Below are positions 10,300 through 20,000 of a DNA stretch of 64,000 bases, in pieces. Position 1 is the stretch's first letter, and every line of letters starts with the position of its first letter. The stretch is from Ceratopteris richardii (Eukaryota > Streptophyta > Polypodiopsida > Polypodiales > Pteridaceae). The notes beneath the pieces were generated by a model that did not search any database, had not been told where the DNA came from, and saw nothing but the letters and a program-made list of their open reading frames with translations. The position numbers and the translations under genes are program-made. The stretch covers positions 102,364,431 through 102,428,430 of the forward strand of contig CM035430.1 of NCBI GenBank assembly GCA_020310875.1, read 5' to 3'.

Positions 10300-13200
10300 A
10301 TGAACCTTAGATCAGGACGACACCTAGCACGAGAGAGACAAAGCCTTAGGTCTTCAGAGGCTAGTGTCAATCACACTGCAAGGTCTTGGGCCCAGCAGTT
10401 GAGCCACCGTTCAAACTACCCTAGCTCTGAGACCAGTGAGTCAGAAATGTCCCAAGGCATGGACAGACCTACGGGAAGTTCAGGAGTGCCTTACCTATAC
10501 AGGGTAGAAGGCCCTTACAAAACACAGCTGGAATATCTTAGGACCAACCGACTAGGTGCTAGCATCTATGAGGACGGCCTAGGAAGATTTGTGGTCCAGA
10601 TTAAAAACCCTGATCAATCCATTGGACTAGAGCACCCAGCTGTCAAGTTTGAAAATGGTGCATACCTGGACAAAGAAGGAACTATATATGTAGTCACTAG
10701 TCACCCTGATAGGACCGATGACTTTGGGAATGTAATCTCAGAAGCGGACTTAGGTGACCTGGAGCAAGGGAACATGGGTGCGGAACCTAGAACCCCTCGA
10801 GGTAAATCAGTTCTCACTAGGATTATCACGCCTGAGTGGATCCCCCAAGATAACAAGTGCATAGATTTGCTTCTCAATCGAGAAACGGACGAAGCCTTCT
10901 GGAGGTATAAACCGGATCACCCAACTGACATAGGAACAATCATGATCTATGAGTTTAAGGATCCAGATAGCCCAGGTAGAGTGACCTACTTAGACCACAC
11001 GTCAGAGAGGATTTTTGTGGTGACAGAAAATGATAGGCATGCTTACACTTGGAAGGGCGAATTCATTTTCCCCCAACCAAGATCAAATGTAGCCTATGGT
11101 CACCCTGGAGCTGGAACATCCCAGGCTCATGGTATGCAAAGAGACAGAAGTAAAGATAGACCAGAGGTAAGTTTTGCCAATCCAGTGGGCAGAGAAAGAA
11201 CGAGAACGGAGACGAATAGGGTAGAACCTGAGATGCATAGAGCCCACAGGAACCAAAGAAATGTAGATGGATTCCCTCTGCCGAGACCTAGAGAACACGC
11301 AAGAACTTTGAGACCCACCCAGCTAGTTAAGTCCATGAAGAATTACTTTGACGGCACAGGAGATCCCTATGATCATGTGGCGGAGTTCAAGCAAGTCTTG
11401 AGAGCTGAACAAGTGGAAGATCTGTTCACGCAGTACAATGCCTTCGGTCTAACCCTTAGGAACACAGCACTTACATGGTTTCAGCCATTAGATGAGCGTC
11501 AGTTCAGGAGCATAGACCAACTCCTAGAGGCATTTATCGTAGAGTTCTCTAAAAGCGGCATAAGACACAATACCTCCTCATTGATTCACAGCTTCAAACA
11601 GACCCCCCAAGAGACTGTCAGATTGGCCGGAAGAAGATTTAGACAATATCTTGAAAGGTGCCCTATTTCGGAGCTACCCACATCTGCTAAACAAGTAGCC
11701 TTATTCCTTGATGGATTGCTGAGTACGAAATTGAGATCCTATGTGTATCTGAAGGACCCTAGGACTATAGAAGAGTGTGTACGCATGTGCATTGACATTG
11801 AAGATAACCTAGGGGAAGAACTAGAGCTTTCCAAAATCTACAAAGATTCAGAAAGTGCATCTAGTCACTCTTCCACGCAGTCCACATCAATTGAGGAACT
11901 TGCCGAAAAGGTAGCTCAGAAATTAGGTGTATCAAGCAAACAAATCCCAAGGTTTGCCCCTGTGAAGAGGTGCTATACATGCGGTGGCGACCACATGGCA
12001 AATGTGTGTCCCATTATGGCTCAACCCCAAGTTAACCCTAGTAGCCAGTACTGCACCATAGAACGGAAGTACACAAACCACACCGCACAAGATTGCCCAT
12101 ACAACAAACAGGCAGTTAGGCAACCATACCCTCAGCCCTACCAACAAGGCAGATACCAGAACCAGTACCCTCCACCACCACAATATGCTAGACCCCAACA
12201 AACCTATCAGCAACCATATCAGGCCCAACAGAGACCCCAACCGGTGCTAGCTCAACAGCCTCCAAACCCCGCTAACGTGATTCCAGTAAAGTATGCTGTT
12301 GCAGAAGAAAACCTGAATAGGGCCATAGTACCAGTAACCCCATTGATCTCAGAAAGTGACCCGAGTGACCATAGCTTTGATTCTACACATGTCGATAGTC
12401 CCCAAGCTTACTACATGCAGTCTCCGGAACATGGTGAGTCATACTATAGTGAAGAACCAAGTGAACCTAGTTGGGAGTCGGATTACACGAACGTCATGTA
12501 TGCAAACCCCAACCCTAGGCCTCAACCTAGGCAGGTACGACCACCCTTTCCTAGAGGACCATGCTACCGATGTCAGGGGGATCACTTCATTCGTGATTGT
12601 CCCTTACCTGCACCTACACAAAATCAGTCCGTGACGATCCAAGGCTTTTGCCAAGATTGTGGAAAAGAGCATCTCTTACGAGATTGCCCAAAGAACCCCA
12701 ATAACATGCCAAAAATCACTCCTATCAATGTGATTGGGTTGGTTGTGGATGCCTCAGGAAGTGTCACTTCCACTGCACCAGTGCAGGTGGTTACTAGAGC
12801 TCAGGCATTGCAGCAAAACCGAGAGGCAAGCCAGGAAAAGGGCCCAGAGGCTAGTGAAACCGAGAGCGTGACAAAGAAAAGGACTAGAGCGTGGAAAGAT
12901 AGTCGAGAAAGAATGAAAAGACAATGGGCCAAAAAGATGAGTGAGCTTGAGGAAAGCATAAGAGAAACCAAAGCGAGGATAACTGAACTCACAGCTCAAA
13001 CTCCCTCTCACATTACCCCGCCTCCACCACTCCCATCTCCATCCGACCCACCACCTTCCCCACCGCCTCATCAAATCCCACCAACCCCTAGAGTAGGATC
13101 AGTCCTAGCAGATCCCACTCCTGAAGACCTAAACATGATGCTTAAAGCATATCAGGCCAGAATCCAAGAAGGGCCAACCATAACCGATCATGAAAAATGC

Positions 13201-16200
13201 TATCCTAGAGCCGAGCTAGAGCTTGAACGAACTAAGATTTGTGCCAAAATGGTGGAATTGGCTCAGACCATGTTTGAGGCCAGTCGCCTATTTAACATTT
13301 CTAGTTCAGCTAAGACGCAGTTACACTTTGATGGACTGCTGGAAAGAATAGAGAAGTTAATTGCACAATCAGAGAAGGAACCTGCCCCTCAACGAAAGGA
13401 GAGGGCAAGAGAACGGATAAGCCAGCCTCTTCAGGAAGCCCATGTGCCTCCTCAAGATGTTTATCTTCCCCCCCAAAAGTCACATGAGCCTCCCCCGAAA
13501 GCTTACGTACCTCCACAGGTGACCCACATTCCTTCTCAGAGAGCGTATGAGCCTGTTCGGAAAAGTAATAGAATAAGTAATCCTCCCCAAGAAGCTTGTG
13601 CTCCAGCCATCTATGGGAACAAGGAGAGAGCCAACGATAGAATAAGCCCTCCTTCCCAGGTTGCTTATGTGCCCAATTCTACGGAGCCAGACACTTCTTC
13701 TTCTATGAATCGGTTTGCACCAGACTTCCTACGAGAGATTCAAGAAGATAAATGGGATAACGAAAGTGAGGTCGCCCCTCCTTTTGAACTTGTGGACGAT
13801 GCACACGACCAATTCCCACAAGACATCCCATCCATTTACGGGGAACATGAGAGTACTCAGTCTCACGAGAGATTGGACTTTGAGTCTAATTCCATACAAG
13901 AGCTACCCCACTTCACAGGCCCATGGGAAGCAAAGTCCACATGTATGAGAACACCCACAGTCATGGTAAGGAATGACGACTCAGTCATACCAAGGAACAC
14001 GGAGGTAATAACGAACACCCAGGTGCAACGCGATCGCACTTTGGAAGAACTGCATGAGGATAGAGTAAACGCGCAGAAATGTGCAGCCAATCGAGTAACT
14101 GAAGTTGCAAAACCTCATTCCCGGGTAGGATCCCATAGGACAGTGCCAGAAATTCCCTTGGATAAGATAGGAGATATGTGTGAAGGTGAAGAAGGGAACA
14201 CCTACCTTCCCATTACCTACCAGGACTACACCACGAAGGCAATTTTGGACTCAGGTGCAGGAGTTGCAATTGCCACCACTTCCCTTTGGAAGCGTTGGGG
14301 CAAGCCGGCACTCAGACCAACGAGAATGAAATTGCAAATGGCCGATGGTCACATAGAGAGACCCCTAGGATTGCTAGAAGGAATAACTCTCACCACTTGT
14401 GGTGTCGAGTTTGAGCATAGTTTTGCTATATGTGACTTCAGCAAAAATCATGCCTATGAGATGATTTTGGGAAGACCATTTATGCGACAGTTGCAAGTGG
14501 TACAGGATTGGGGAACCAATTCTTTGTACCTGCAGCACTTAGGTGTTACGACCAAAGTCAATCTCAAAGATTACTCTCATAGAGATGTACCTCCAATCCA
14601 GTGGAATCCCATCCATAGAGCCAAAGATGATACAGAATCCGTGCACTCCATAGGGTCTGGATCCTCATGGATGCACGAAGACACTCACTTATGGATGTGC
14701 AAGGTAGCAGTAGAGGAAGAGAAGAGAGAGAAAGCCAGAGAGGTAGGTGCGAAAGAAACCCATAGATCAATCCAAGACCCAGCCTATGCACCTGTAGTGT
14801 TTCGAGACGAAGAATTTGAACCTCACGGTTGGGCAGAAATCTTAGCAACAATGGACGTAGCCATCAATGAAGAACAATGGACACCTCACTGTGATGAGGA
14901 TGGCTATGACATTTCAGTCTTCTCCATAGAGCCAATCATGGGAGAGGCAGTTCTAGAAGAATGCGAACCTAGCCCTGATGCATTTGAGGATGAAAGTGAC
15001 TCCGATCTAGAGTCAATCATTATGGACCCACCATTTGCATCAGATGAAGAATATTTCCATGAAGTGGAATTTCAACCCCAGAGGCATGGAGAGGTGACAA
15101 ATGATGTAAGATTAACAACACATGTGACCCCGAAGGAAGAAGGAAAGAAACGAAAAAAGAGAGAAGCCTCACCAGAAGAGGAAGAATCTTTGTTTGAGGT
15201 CCCCGAAAATTTTAAGAAGTATGAGATAGATGACAGGAGAGTCATGATAAGAATGCCTAAACGAGAGGCACAATCAGGAGAGGCCTATGATAACAAAGAA
15301 ACTACTAAGAAAATAGTAGTGGCCATAGAAGAAGGAGAGGAGAGATGCACGTATATAGGCCATGACTTGACAGAAGAAGAAGAGCAAGAGTTGATTGCCT
15401 TGCTAAGAGAATACAGAGATGTATTCGCTTGGAGTTACAAGGATTTGAAAGGTGTTGACCCTGACATATGCTCACACACCATTCCCATGACTTCAGATGC
15501 TAAACCCTCTAAGCAAAAGCCTTATACATATAATGATAATTACGCTGCTAAGATCAAGGAAGAGATAGATAGACTGGTTGAAGCTGGATTTATCTACGAA
15601 ATTGAGCACACCGAATGGGTATCCCCCATCGTAGTGGTGCCCAAGAAGAATGGCAAGCTGCGTGTGTGCATTAACTTGAAAAAGGTTAATGCCGCCACGA
15701 TTCGAGATAACTATCCGCTTCCCATCACAGAGCATCTCTTAGAAAGAGTGGCAGGCAAGGAAGTGTACAGCTTCCTTGATGGATTTTCGGGCTACAATCA
15801 AGTAGCCATAGCTCCAGAGGATCAGCATAAGACAGCCTTTGCCACAGAATGGGGCATTTTTGCTTTTAGAGTAATGCCATTTGGGCTTACCAACGCACCA
15901 GCTACCTTCCAGAGACTGATGTGCCATGTGTTTAAGGAGTTCCTAAGGAAGAGTTTAGAAGTCTATGTTGATGATCTTTGTGCTCATTCCAACGTTAGGC
16001 AAACCCATATTCCTGAACTCAGACAAATCTTTGACAAATGTAGAGAATATCAAGTCTGCCTAAACCCAGAAAAGTGCGTTTTTATGGTCAGGCAAGGCAA
16101 GATTCTAGGACACATAGTGTCAAAGAATGGCATATCTACCGATCAAGAAAAAGTGAGAGCCATAGCAGAGCTACCTAGGCCAAAGAATGTCAAGGAAGTA

Positions 16201-19200
16201 CAAGCTTTCATGGGGCATTGTGGTTATTATCGACGATTTATACACATGTATGCTGTCATTGCAAAGCCCATGTACGGACTGCTGACAAACTTTGAGTGGA
16301 CGGATGAATGTGAGAATTCCTTCCAAGAGCTTAAACGAAGATTATGTTCAGCACCAATCTTGACCACACCAGATTGGAATAAGCCATTCCATGTTCATGT
16401 GGATGCATCCAATTATGCTATTGGATGTGTGCTTGCACAACCTACTGGTGAAGGTAATATGGATCTTCCAATTGCCTATGCCAGTAGACAATTGAATGCG
16501 GCTGAACGGAATTACACCACTACAGAGCGCGAAGGATTAGGTATGGTATATGCGGTTAAAAAGTTTAGACATTATTTGCTTGCAAATAAGTTTAAATTTT
16601 TTACGGACCATCAGGCATTGTTGTACTTAGTAAACAAGCCATGCAATACAGGTAGATTAGTAAGATGGTTTCTCTTGCTAATGGAATATGACTTTGAGGT
16701 TGTAGTAAGAAAAGGTAGAACCCACTTGAGAGCAGACCATCTCTCTAGGCTCACATCGGGAGAAGCCCCACAAGGAGTATCAGATGACCTTCCTGATGCT
16801 TACTTGTTTAATCTGGAAGTTGTACCACAGTGGGCTAAGCCATTGGTACCAGTATTGACATACGGGCCTAACCATCCTGTGGTAAACACACGGAACAGAG
16901 AGGTTGTAAAAGCCCAAAAATACCACATCATGGCAGGAAGCATGTACAAGCACACAGATCAAGGGATCTTGGCTTGTTGCGTAGAAGAGGATGAGTATGC
17001 TAAATGGTTGCAATTAGCACATGTAGGTGCGTTAGAGCAACACAATTCAAAGCAACGAACTTTACAGACTCTAAAGAGATTCGGAGTGCACTGGCCAACT
17101 ATGGAAGCGGATGTCCAAAAGTTGTGCAAGGAATGCCCAATCTGTTGCAATAAACCACCTGTGGAACATGCCACTCTCTATCAAGTATCCATTGCGCCAG
17201 ATTGGAGTGAATCCCTAGTATCATTCTTGAGGACAAACACATTCCCTCCAGACATGACTCTAGCTAGGCAAAGGAGTTTAGAACAAGAAGCCCTAGATTA
17301 TTCACTCATAGGTGATAATCTATATAAGCGCGGTAAAGATGGTTACCTGAGACTGTGTGTCCATGAAAGTGAATATCTCAAGATCTTGGAAACTGCTCAC
17401 CAAGGGGTAGCAGGAGGACACTTTGGACCAGATCGGGTGATCAAGGCAATAATGTTTGCGGGCTTCTGGTGGCCTACCCTTCACATGGATGCACATACCT
17501 ATGTGAAACGGTGTGATGTCTGTCAGAGGACCCAGTATCCTATACGCAAAGATGAGATGCCACTGAAACCTATGATGGGTGGACGTGCATTCTCTAAGTG
17601 GGGAATAGACTTCGTAGGTCCCATTAATCCCCCAGCTAAGGGTTCTCATGCGGAATACATCATTGTGGCAACAGATTATCTCACCAAGTGGGTAGAGGTA
17701 AAAGCTACAACCAAGAACGATGCTCAAACAACTGCCAAATTCTTGTTTGAGAATGTATTCACGAGATATGGGCTACCTATAGAGCTTGTAAGTGATAGGG
17801 GCACTCATTTCTTGAACGAAGTGATTGAAAACCTACTCCAAGAATTCTTGGTAATACACAAGAAGTCTGCCCCTTATCACCCTCAAGCTAATGGACAAGC
17901 TGAGAGCACTAATAAGATTCTATGCAATGTACTGACGAAATTAGTGAACACTAAACGTTCTGATTGGGACAAACAGCTACACCATGCTGTTTGGGCATAC
18001 CGAGTTGCCTACAAAACGGTACTCCAAGCCACCCCCTTTCAGATGGTTTTCGGTCAAAACGCTGTGTTACCTTTGGACTTCTTGATCCCTACATTGAAAG
18101 TAGCACAAGAGTACGAATGGACAGGTCATGAGCTCTCCTCTAGAATTTTTGACCTTGAACGATTAGGAGAAACAAGACTGCGAGCTGCTGCAGGCATATA
18201 TGCTGCCAAGAAGAGACAGAAGGCATACTTTGATGCCCACGTAAAGGATAAGGGTTTGAAAGCAGGAGATCTAGTCTTAGTCTATACACTAAAACAACAC
18301 GCGAGGAAGCTAGAAAAGAGAGGCTACGGACCTATGATCATCAATAGGATCTCCACGAGTGGAGCAGTACAATTAGCCACGTTAGAGGGTGATGTTCTCC
18401 CTAATTATATTAGCGGATGCAGAGTCAAGTTGTATCAGGAACCCCTCACGGAGGAAATGCTCAGCCGACTCAACACTGCTAAGAAACGTAAAGAGGAAGA
18501 GAAGCGAATTAGAGAAGAAGCTCAAGCAGAAGCTTTAGAACGCATCAGAAGGATGAAATTACGAAGGCAAGGTAGAGAGCAGCCTAGGACAGATGACTAT
18601 GCAGACCAAGGATATCATATGGCAATGTGTGAAGTTGCAGGAACTAGCTCACCTAGGATAATTGATCGACGTCCTTTCGTAACCCTAGAAATAGGACAAG
18701 AAAAGAGTGCAAGGACTGTAAAAGCCTTGATTGACTCAGGTGCCGCCACTAGTGCTGTTAGAGTGTCTTACTGTCAAGAGTTACAGTTAACTGTCAATCC
18801 TGTGGAAGCATATCTCATAGGATTGGGAGGCGTGGAAACCCCTTGCATGGTCGAGGTGGAACTTCCCCTCTACATTCATGATGAGGCAATGACAGTTAAA
18901 GCACTAGTGTGTCAAGATGAGGATCTCACTGAACCTCTTGTCTTGGGTCAAGACTGGATCTATGACCAAGCAGTCAACTTAAACCTAAGAAGTGGACTTC
19001 TTCACGTATGGGTCAATCATAGTCGAATTACAATAGAGTTGGATAAAGGAACACTCAAGGAACTAGGAAAGGCACAGACTCCTGGTCCCTCCAGGGGTAC
19101 ACATGAAGATGACCATGCTGTTCTTGTTCAAAACCCTGTGTTGCAGAGGAATGATATTTGCAAAAAAGGAGTCAGGGATGCAACGGAACTCCCTTCTTTT

Positions 19201-19749
19201 CCAAAGGCCAGAAGGAGGCAACAACCAAAGGTGGAGCAAAGGCAAAAGAAGCAGAGTACTATCTATGCCGGACATCAAAAGAACCTGCGCAGCAGAATGT
19301 CCCAACAAGTGAACCAAGTGTGGGTGCGAAAAGGCGAACACCCGATTGCAACCACGCCAACCGCACGGACAAAGCCTCTTATTAGTAACCAACAACACGT
19401 CACTAATAAGAAGTCTTTCGGAAGTTCTGCTGCTAACGTGAAATCTATTTGGGTGCCCAAAAGGTCGATGAAGGCTAGCCCACAATCAAGACAAATTTGG
19501 GTGCCTAAGGCTTGTTTGAGGGCTCAGATAGCTATACCAAGAACACACCCTACACAGCATGATCCATCCACTCGCACAGCCTACATCCACTCCTTTTCAA
19601 CACCAAGGCACATGAACACGAACAGAATCAGTTGTAAATGGGCCCCTAAAAGGCCTCAGGTTAAAGTTGACACCTATAAAGCTCTCGAGAATCTCTACGG
19701 AACCACGAGTAAAACCCATCCACTGCATTTGGCAGCCCAAGACTTGTAA
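10300..19749 (+). CDS. Element B gag-pol polyprotein (two proteases, two integrase zinc modules)
   Basis: One uninterrupted frame of 3149 codons starts at MNLRSG, the start shared by A and C. Approximate residues: gag core 340-505; CX2CX3HX4C knuckle 557 and CX8HX4C motif soon after; knuckles near 755 and 784; proline-rich linker 905-930; retropepsin 1 with LDSGAG near 1316 and ILGRP near 1387; RT 1755-1900 with YVDD near 1889; RNase H 2030-2140; zinc module 1 near 2238-2284; zinc module 2 near 2366-2408; integrase D, D, E near 2436, 2497 and 2534; second protease-like domain with LIDSGAA near 2812 and VLGQDW near 2881; basic tail with four WVPK-like repeats after 3000. It supplies capsid, maturation protease, cDNA synthesis and integration. 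Gag and pol share one frame, so no frameshift is needed. The DSG motifs of both protease domains are intact. Athila/Tat-like affinity is inferred from motif wording and primer type. Confidence 0.96.
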   Translation: MNLRSGRHLARERQSLRSSEASVNHTARSWAQQLSHRSNYPSSETSESEMSQGMDRPTGSSGVPYLYRVEGPYKTQLEYLRTNRLGASIYEDGLGRFVVQIKNPDQSIGLEHPAVKFENGAYLDKEGTIYVVTSHPDRTDDFGNVISEADLGDLEQGNMGAEPRTPRGKSVLTRIITPEWIPQDNKCIDLLLNRETDEAFWRYKPDHPTDIGTIMIYEFKDPDSPGRVTYLDHTSERIFVVTENDRHAYTWKGEFIFPQPRSNVAYGHPGAGTSQAHGMQRDRSKDRPEVSFANPVGRERTRTETNRVEPEMHRAHRNQRNVDGFPLPRPREHARTLRPTQLVKSMKNYFDGTGDPYDHVAEFKQVLRAEQVEDLFTQYNAFGLTLRNTALTWFQPLDERQFRSIDQLLEAFIVEFSKSGIRHNTSSLIHSFKQTPQETVRLAGRRFRQYLERCPISELPTSAKQVALFLDGLLSTKLRSYVYLKDPRTIEECVRMCIDIEDNLGEELELSKIYKDSESASSHSSTQSTSIEELAEKVAQKLGVSSKQIPRFAPVKRCYTCGGDHMANVCPIMAQPQVNPSSQYCTIERKYTNHTAQDCPYNKQAVRQPYPQPYQQGRYQNQYPPPPQYARPQQTYQQPYQAQQRPQPVLAQQPPNPANVIPVKYAVAEENLNRAIVPVTPLISESDPSDHSFDSTHVDSPQAYYMQSPEHGESYYSEEPSEPSWESDYTNVMYANPNPRPQPRQVRPPFPRGPCYRCQGDHFIRDCPLPAPTQNQSVTIQGFCQDCGKEHLLRDCPKNPNNMPKITPINVIGLVVDASGSVTSTAPVQVVTRAQALQQNREASQEKGPEASETESVTKKRTRAWKDSRERMKRQWAKKMSELEESIRETKARITELTAQTPSHITPPPPLPSPSDPPPSPPPHQIPPTPRVGSVLADPTPEDLNMMLKAYQARIQEGPTITDHEKCYPRAELELERTKICAKMVELAQTMFEASRLFNISSSAKTQLHFDGLLERIEKLIAQSEKEPAPQRKERARERISQPLQEAHVPPQDVYLPPQKSHEPPPKAYVPPQVTHIPSQRAYEPVRKSNRISNPPQEACAPAIYGNKERANDRISPPSQVAYVPNSTEPDTSSSMNRFAPDFLREIQEDKWDNESEVAPPFELVDDAHDQFPQDIPSIYGEHESTQSHERLDFESNSIQELPHFTGPWEAKSTCMRTPTVMVRNDDSVIPRNTEVITNTQVQRDRTLEELHEDRVNAQKCAANRVTEVAKPHSRVGSHRTVPEIPLDKIGDMCEGEEGNTYLPITYQDYTTKAILDSGAGVAIATTSLWKRWGKPALRPTRMKLQMADGHIERPLGLLEGITLTTCGVEFEHSFAICDFSKNHAYEMILGRPFMRQLQVVQDWGTNSLYLQHLGVTTKVNLKDYSHRDVPPIQWNPIHRAKDDTESVHSIGSGSSWMHEDTHLWMCKVAVEEEKREKAREVGAKETHRSIQDPAYAPVVFRDEEFEPHGWAEILATMDVAINEEQWTPHCDEDGYDISVFSIEPIMGEAVLEECEPSPDAFEDESDSDLESIIMDPPFASDEEYFHEVEFQPQRHGEVTNDVRLTTHVTPKEEGKKRKKREASPEEEESLFEVPENFKKYEIDDRRVMIRMPKREAQSGEAYDNKETTKKIVVAIEEGEERCTYIGHDLTEEEEQELIALLREYRDVFAWSYKDLKGVDPDICSHTIPMTSDAKPSKQKPYTYNDNYAAKIKEEIDRLVEAGFIYEIEHTEWVSPIVVVPKKNGKLRVCINLKKVNAATIRDNYPLPITEHLLERVAGKEVYSFLDGFSGYNQVAIAPEDQHKTAFATEWGIFAFRVMPFGLTNAPATFQRLMCHVFKEFLRKSLEVYVDDLCAHSNVRQTHIPELRQIFDKCREYQVCLNPEKCVFMVRQGKILGHIVSKNGISTDQEKVRAIAELPRPKNVKEVQAFMGHCGYYRRFIHMYAVIAKPMYGLLTNFEWTDECENSFQELKRRLCSAPILTTPDWNKPFHVHVDASNYAIGCVLAQPTGEGNMDLPIAYASRQLNAAERNYTTTEREGLGMVYAVKKFRHYLLANKFKFFTDHQALLYLVNKPCNTGRLVRWFLLLMEYDFEVVVRKGRTHLRADHLSRLTSGEAPQGVSDDLPDAYLFNLEVVPQWAKPLVPVLTYGPNHPVVNTRNREVVKAQKYHIMAGSMYKHTDQGILACCVEEDEYAKWLQLAHVGALEQHNSKQRTLQTLKRFGVHWPTMEADVQKLCKECPICCNKPPVEHATLYQVSIAPDWSESLVSFLRTNTFPPDMTLARQRSLEQEALDYSLIGDNLYKRGKDGYLRLCVHESEYLKILETAHQGVAGGHFGPDRVIKAIMFAGFWWPTLHMDAHTYVKRCDVCQRTQYPIRKDEMPLKPMMGGRAFSKWGIDFVGPINPPAKGSHAEYIIVATDYLTKWVEVKATTKNDAQTTAKFLFENVFTRYGLPIELVSDRGTHFLNEVIENLLQEFLVIHKKSAPYHPQANGQAESTNKILCNVLTKLVNTKRSDWDKQLHHAVWAYRVAYKTVLQATPFQMVFGQNAVLPLDFLIPTLKVAQEYEWTGHELSSRIFDLERLGETRLRAAAGIYAAKKRQKAYFDAHVKDKGLKAGDLVLVYTLKQHARKLEKRGYGPMIINRISTSGAVQLATLEGDVLPNYISGCRVKLYQEPLTEEMLSRLNTAKKRKEEEKRIREEAQAEALERIRRMKLRRQGREQPRTDDYADQGYHMAMCEVAGTSSPRIIDRRPFVTLEIGQEKSARTVKALIDSGAATSAVRVSYCQELQLTVNPVEAYLIGLGGVETPCMVEVELPLYIHDEAMTVKALVCQDEDLTEPLVLGQDWIYDQAVNLNLRSGLLHVWVNHSRITIELDKGTLKELGKAQTPGPSRGTHEDDHAVLVQNPVLQRNDICKKGVRDATELPSFPKARRRQQPKVEQRQKKQSTIYAGHQKNLRSRMSQQVNQVWVRKGEHPIATTPTARTKPLISNQQHVTNKKSFGSSAANVKSIWVPKRSMKASPQSRQIWVPKACLRAQIAIPRTHPTQHDPSTRTAYIHSFSTPRHMNTNRISCKWAPKRPQVKVDTYKALENLYGTTSKTHPLHLAAQDL

Positions 19750-20000
19750 CAAACCCCCTGACCCTATTGTAAATCCATGACCACCTACTAACCGCTTCAC
19801 TCTTATCACATCATTTCGCTTAGCTCTTAGGTCTACCTAACTCCTAACTACACACACCAGCACCGAGCACTTATTAACTCCTAACCACTCCAGAACTTTA
19901 AGTTAATATTGTAACAAGGGACACCATGTCATTTTTGTGTCCATTGCAATGTTAACGTTTATTCATATATTCTCACAGAATCAGCTGCGACATTTTCAAC
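19750..20000 (+). other. Element B spacer between gag-pol and ORF2, with candidate 3' splice site
   Basis: The 251-nt spacer is non-coding. TTCATATATTCTCACAG ends at 19978, with TTAAC about 20 nt upstream that could serve as branch point. The ORF2 ATG follows 22 nt later. This would suit a spliced subgenomic RNA, as proposed for downstream ORFs in some plant gypsy elements. Not proven by sequence. Confidence 0.4.
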
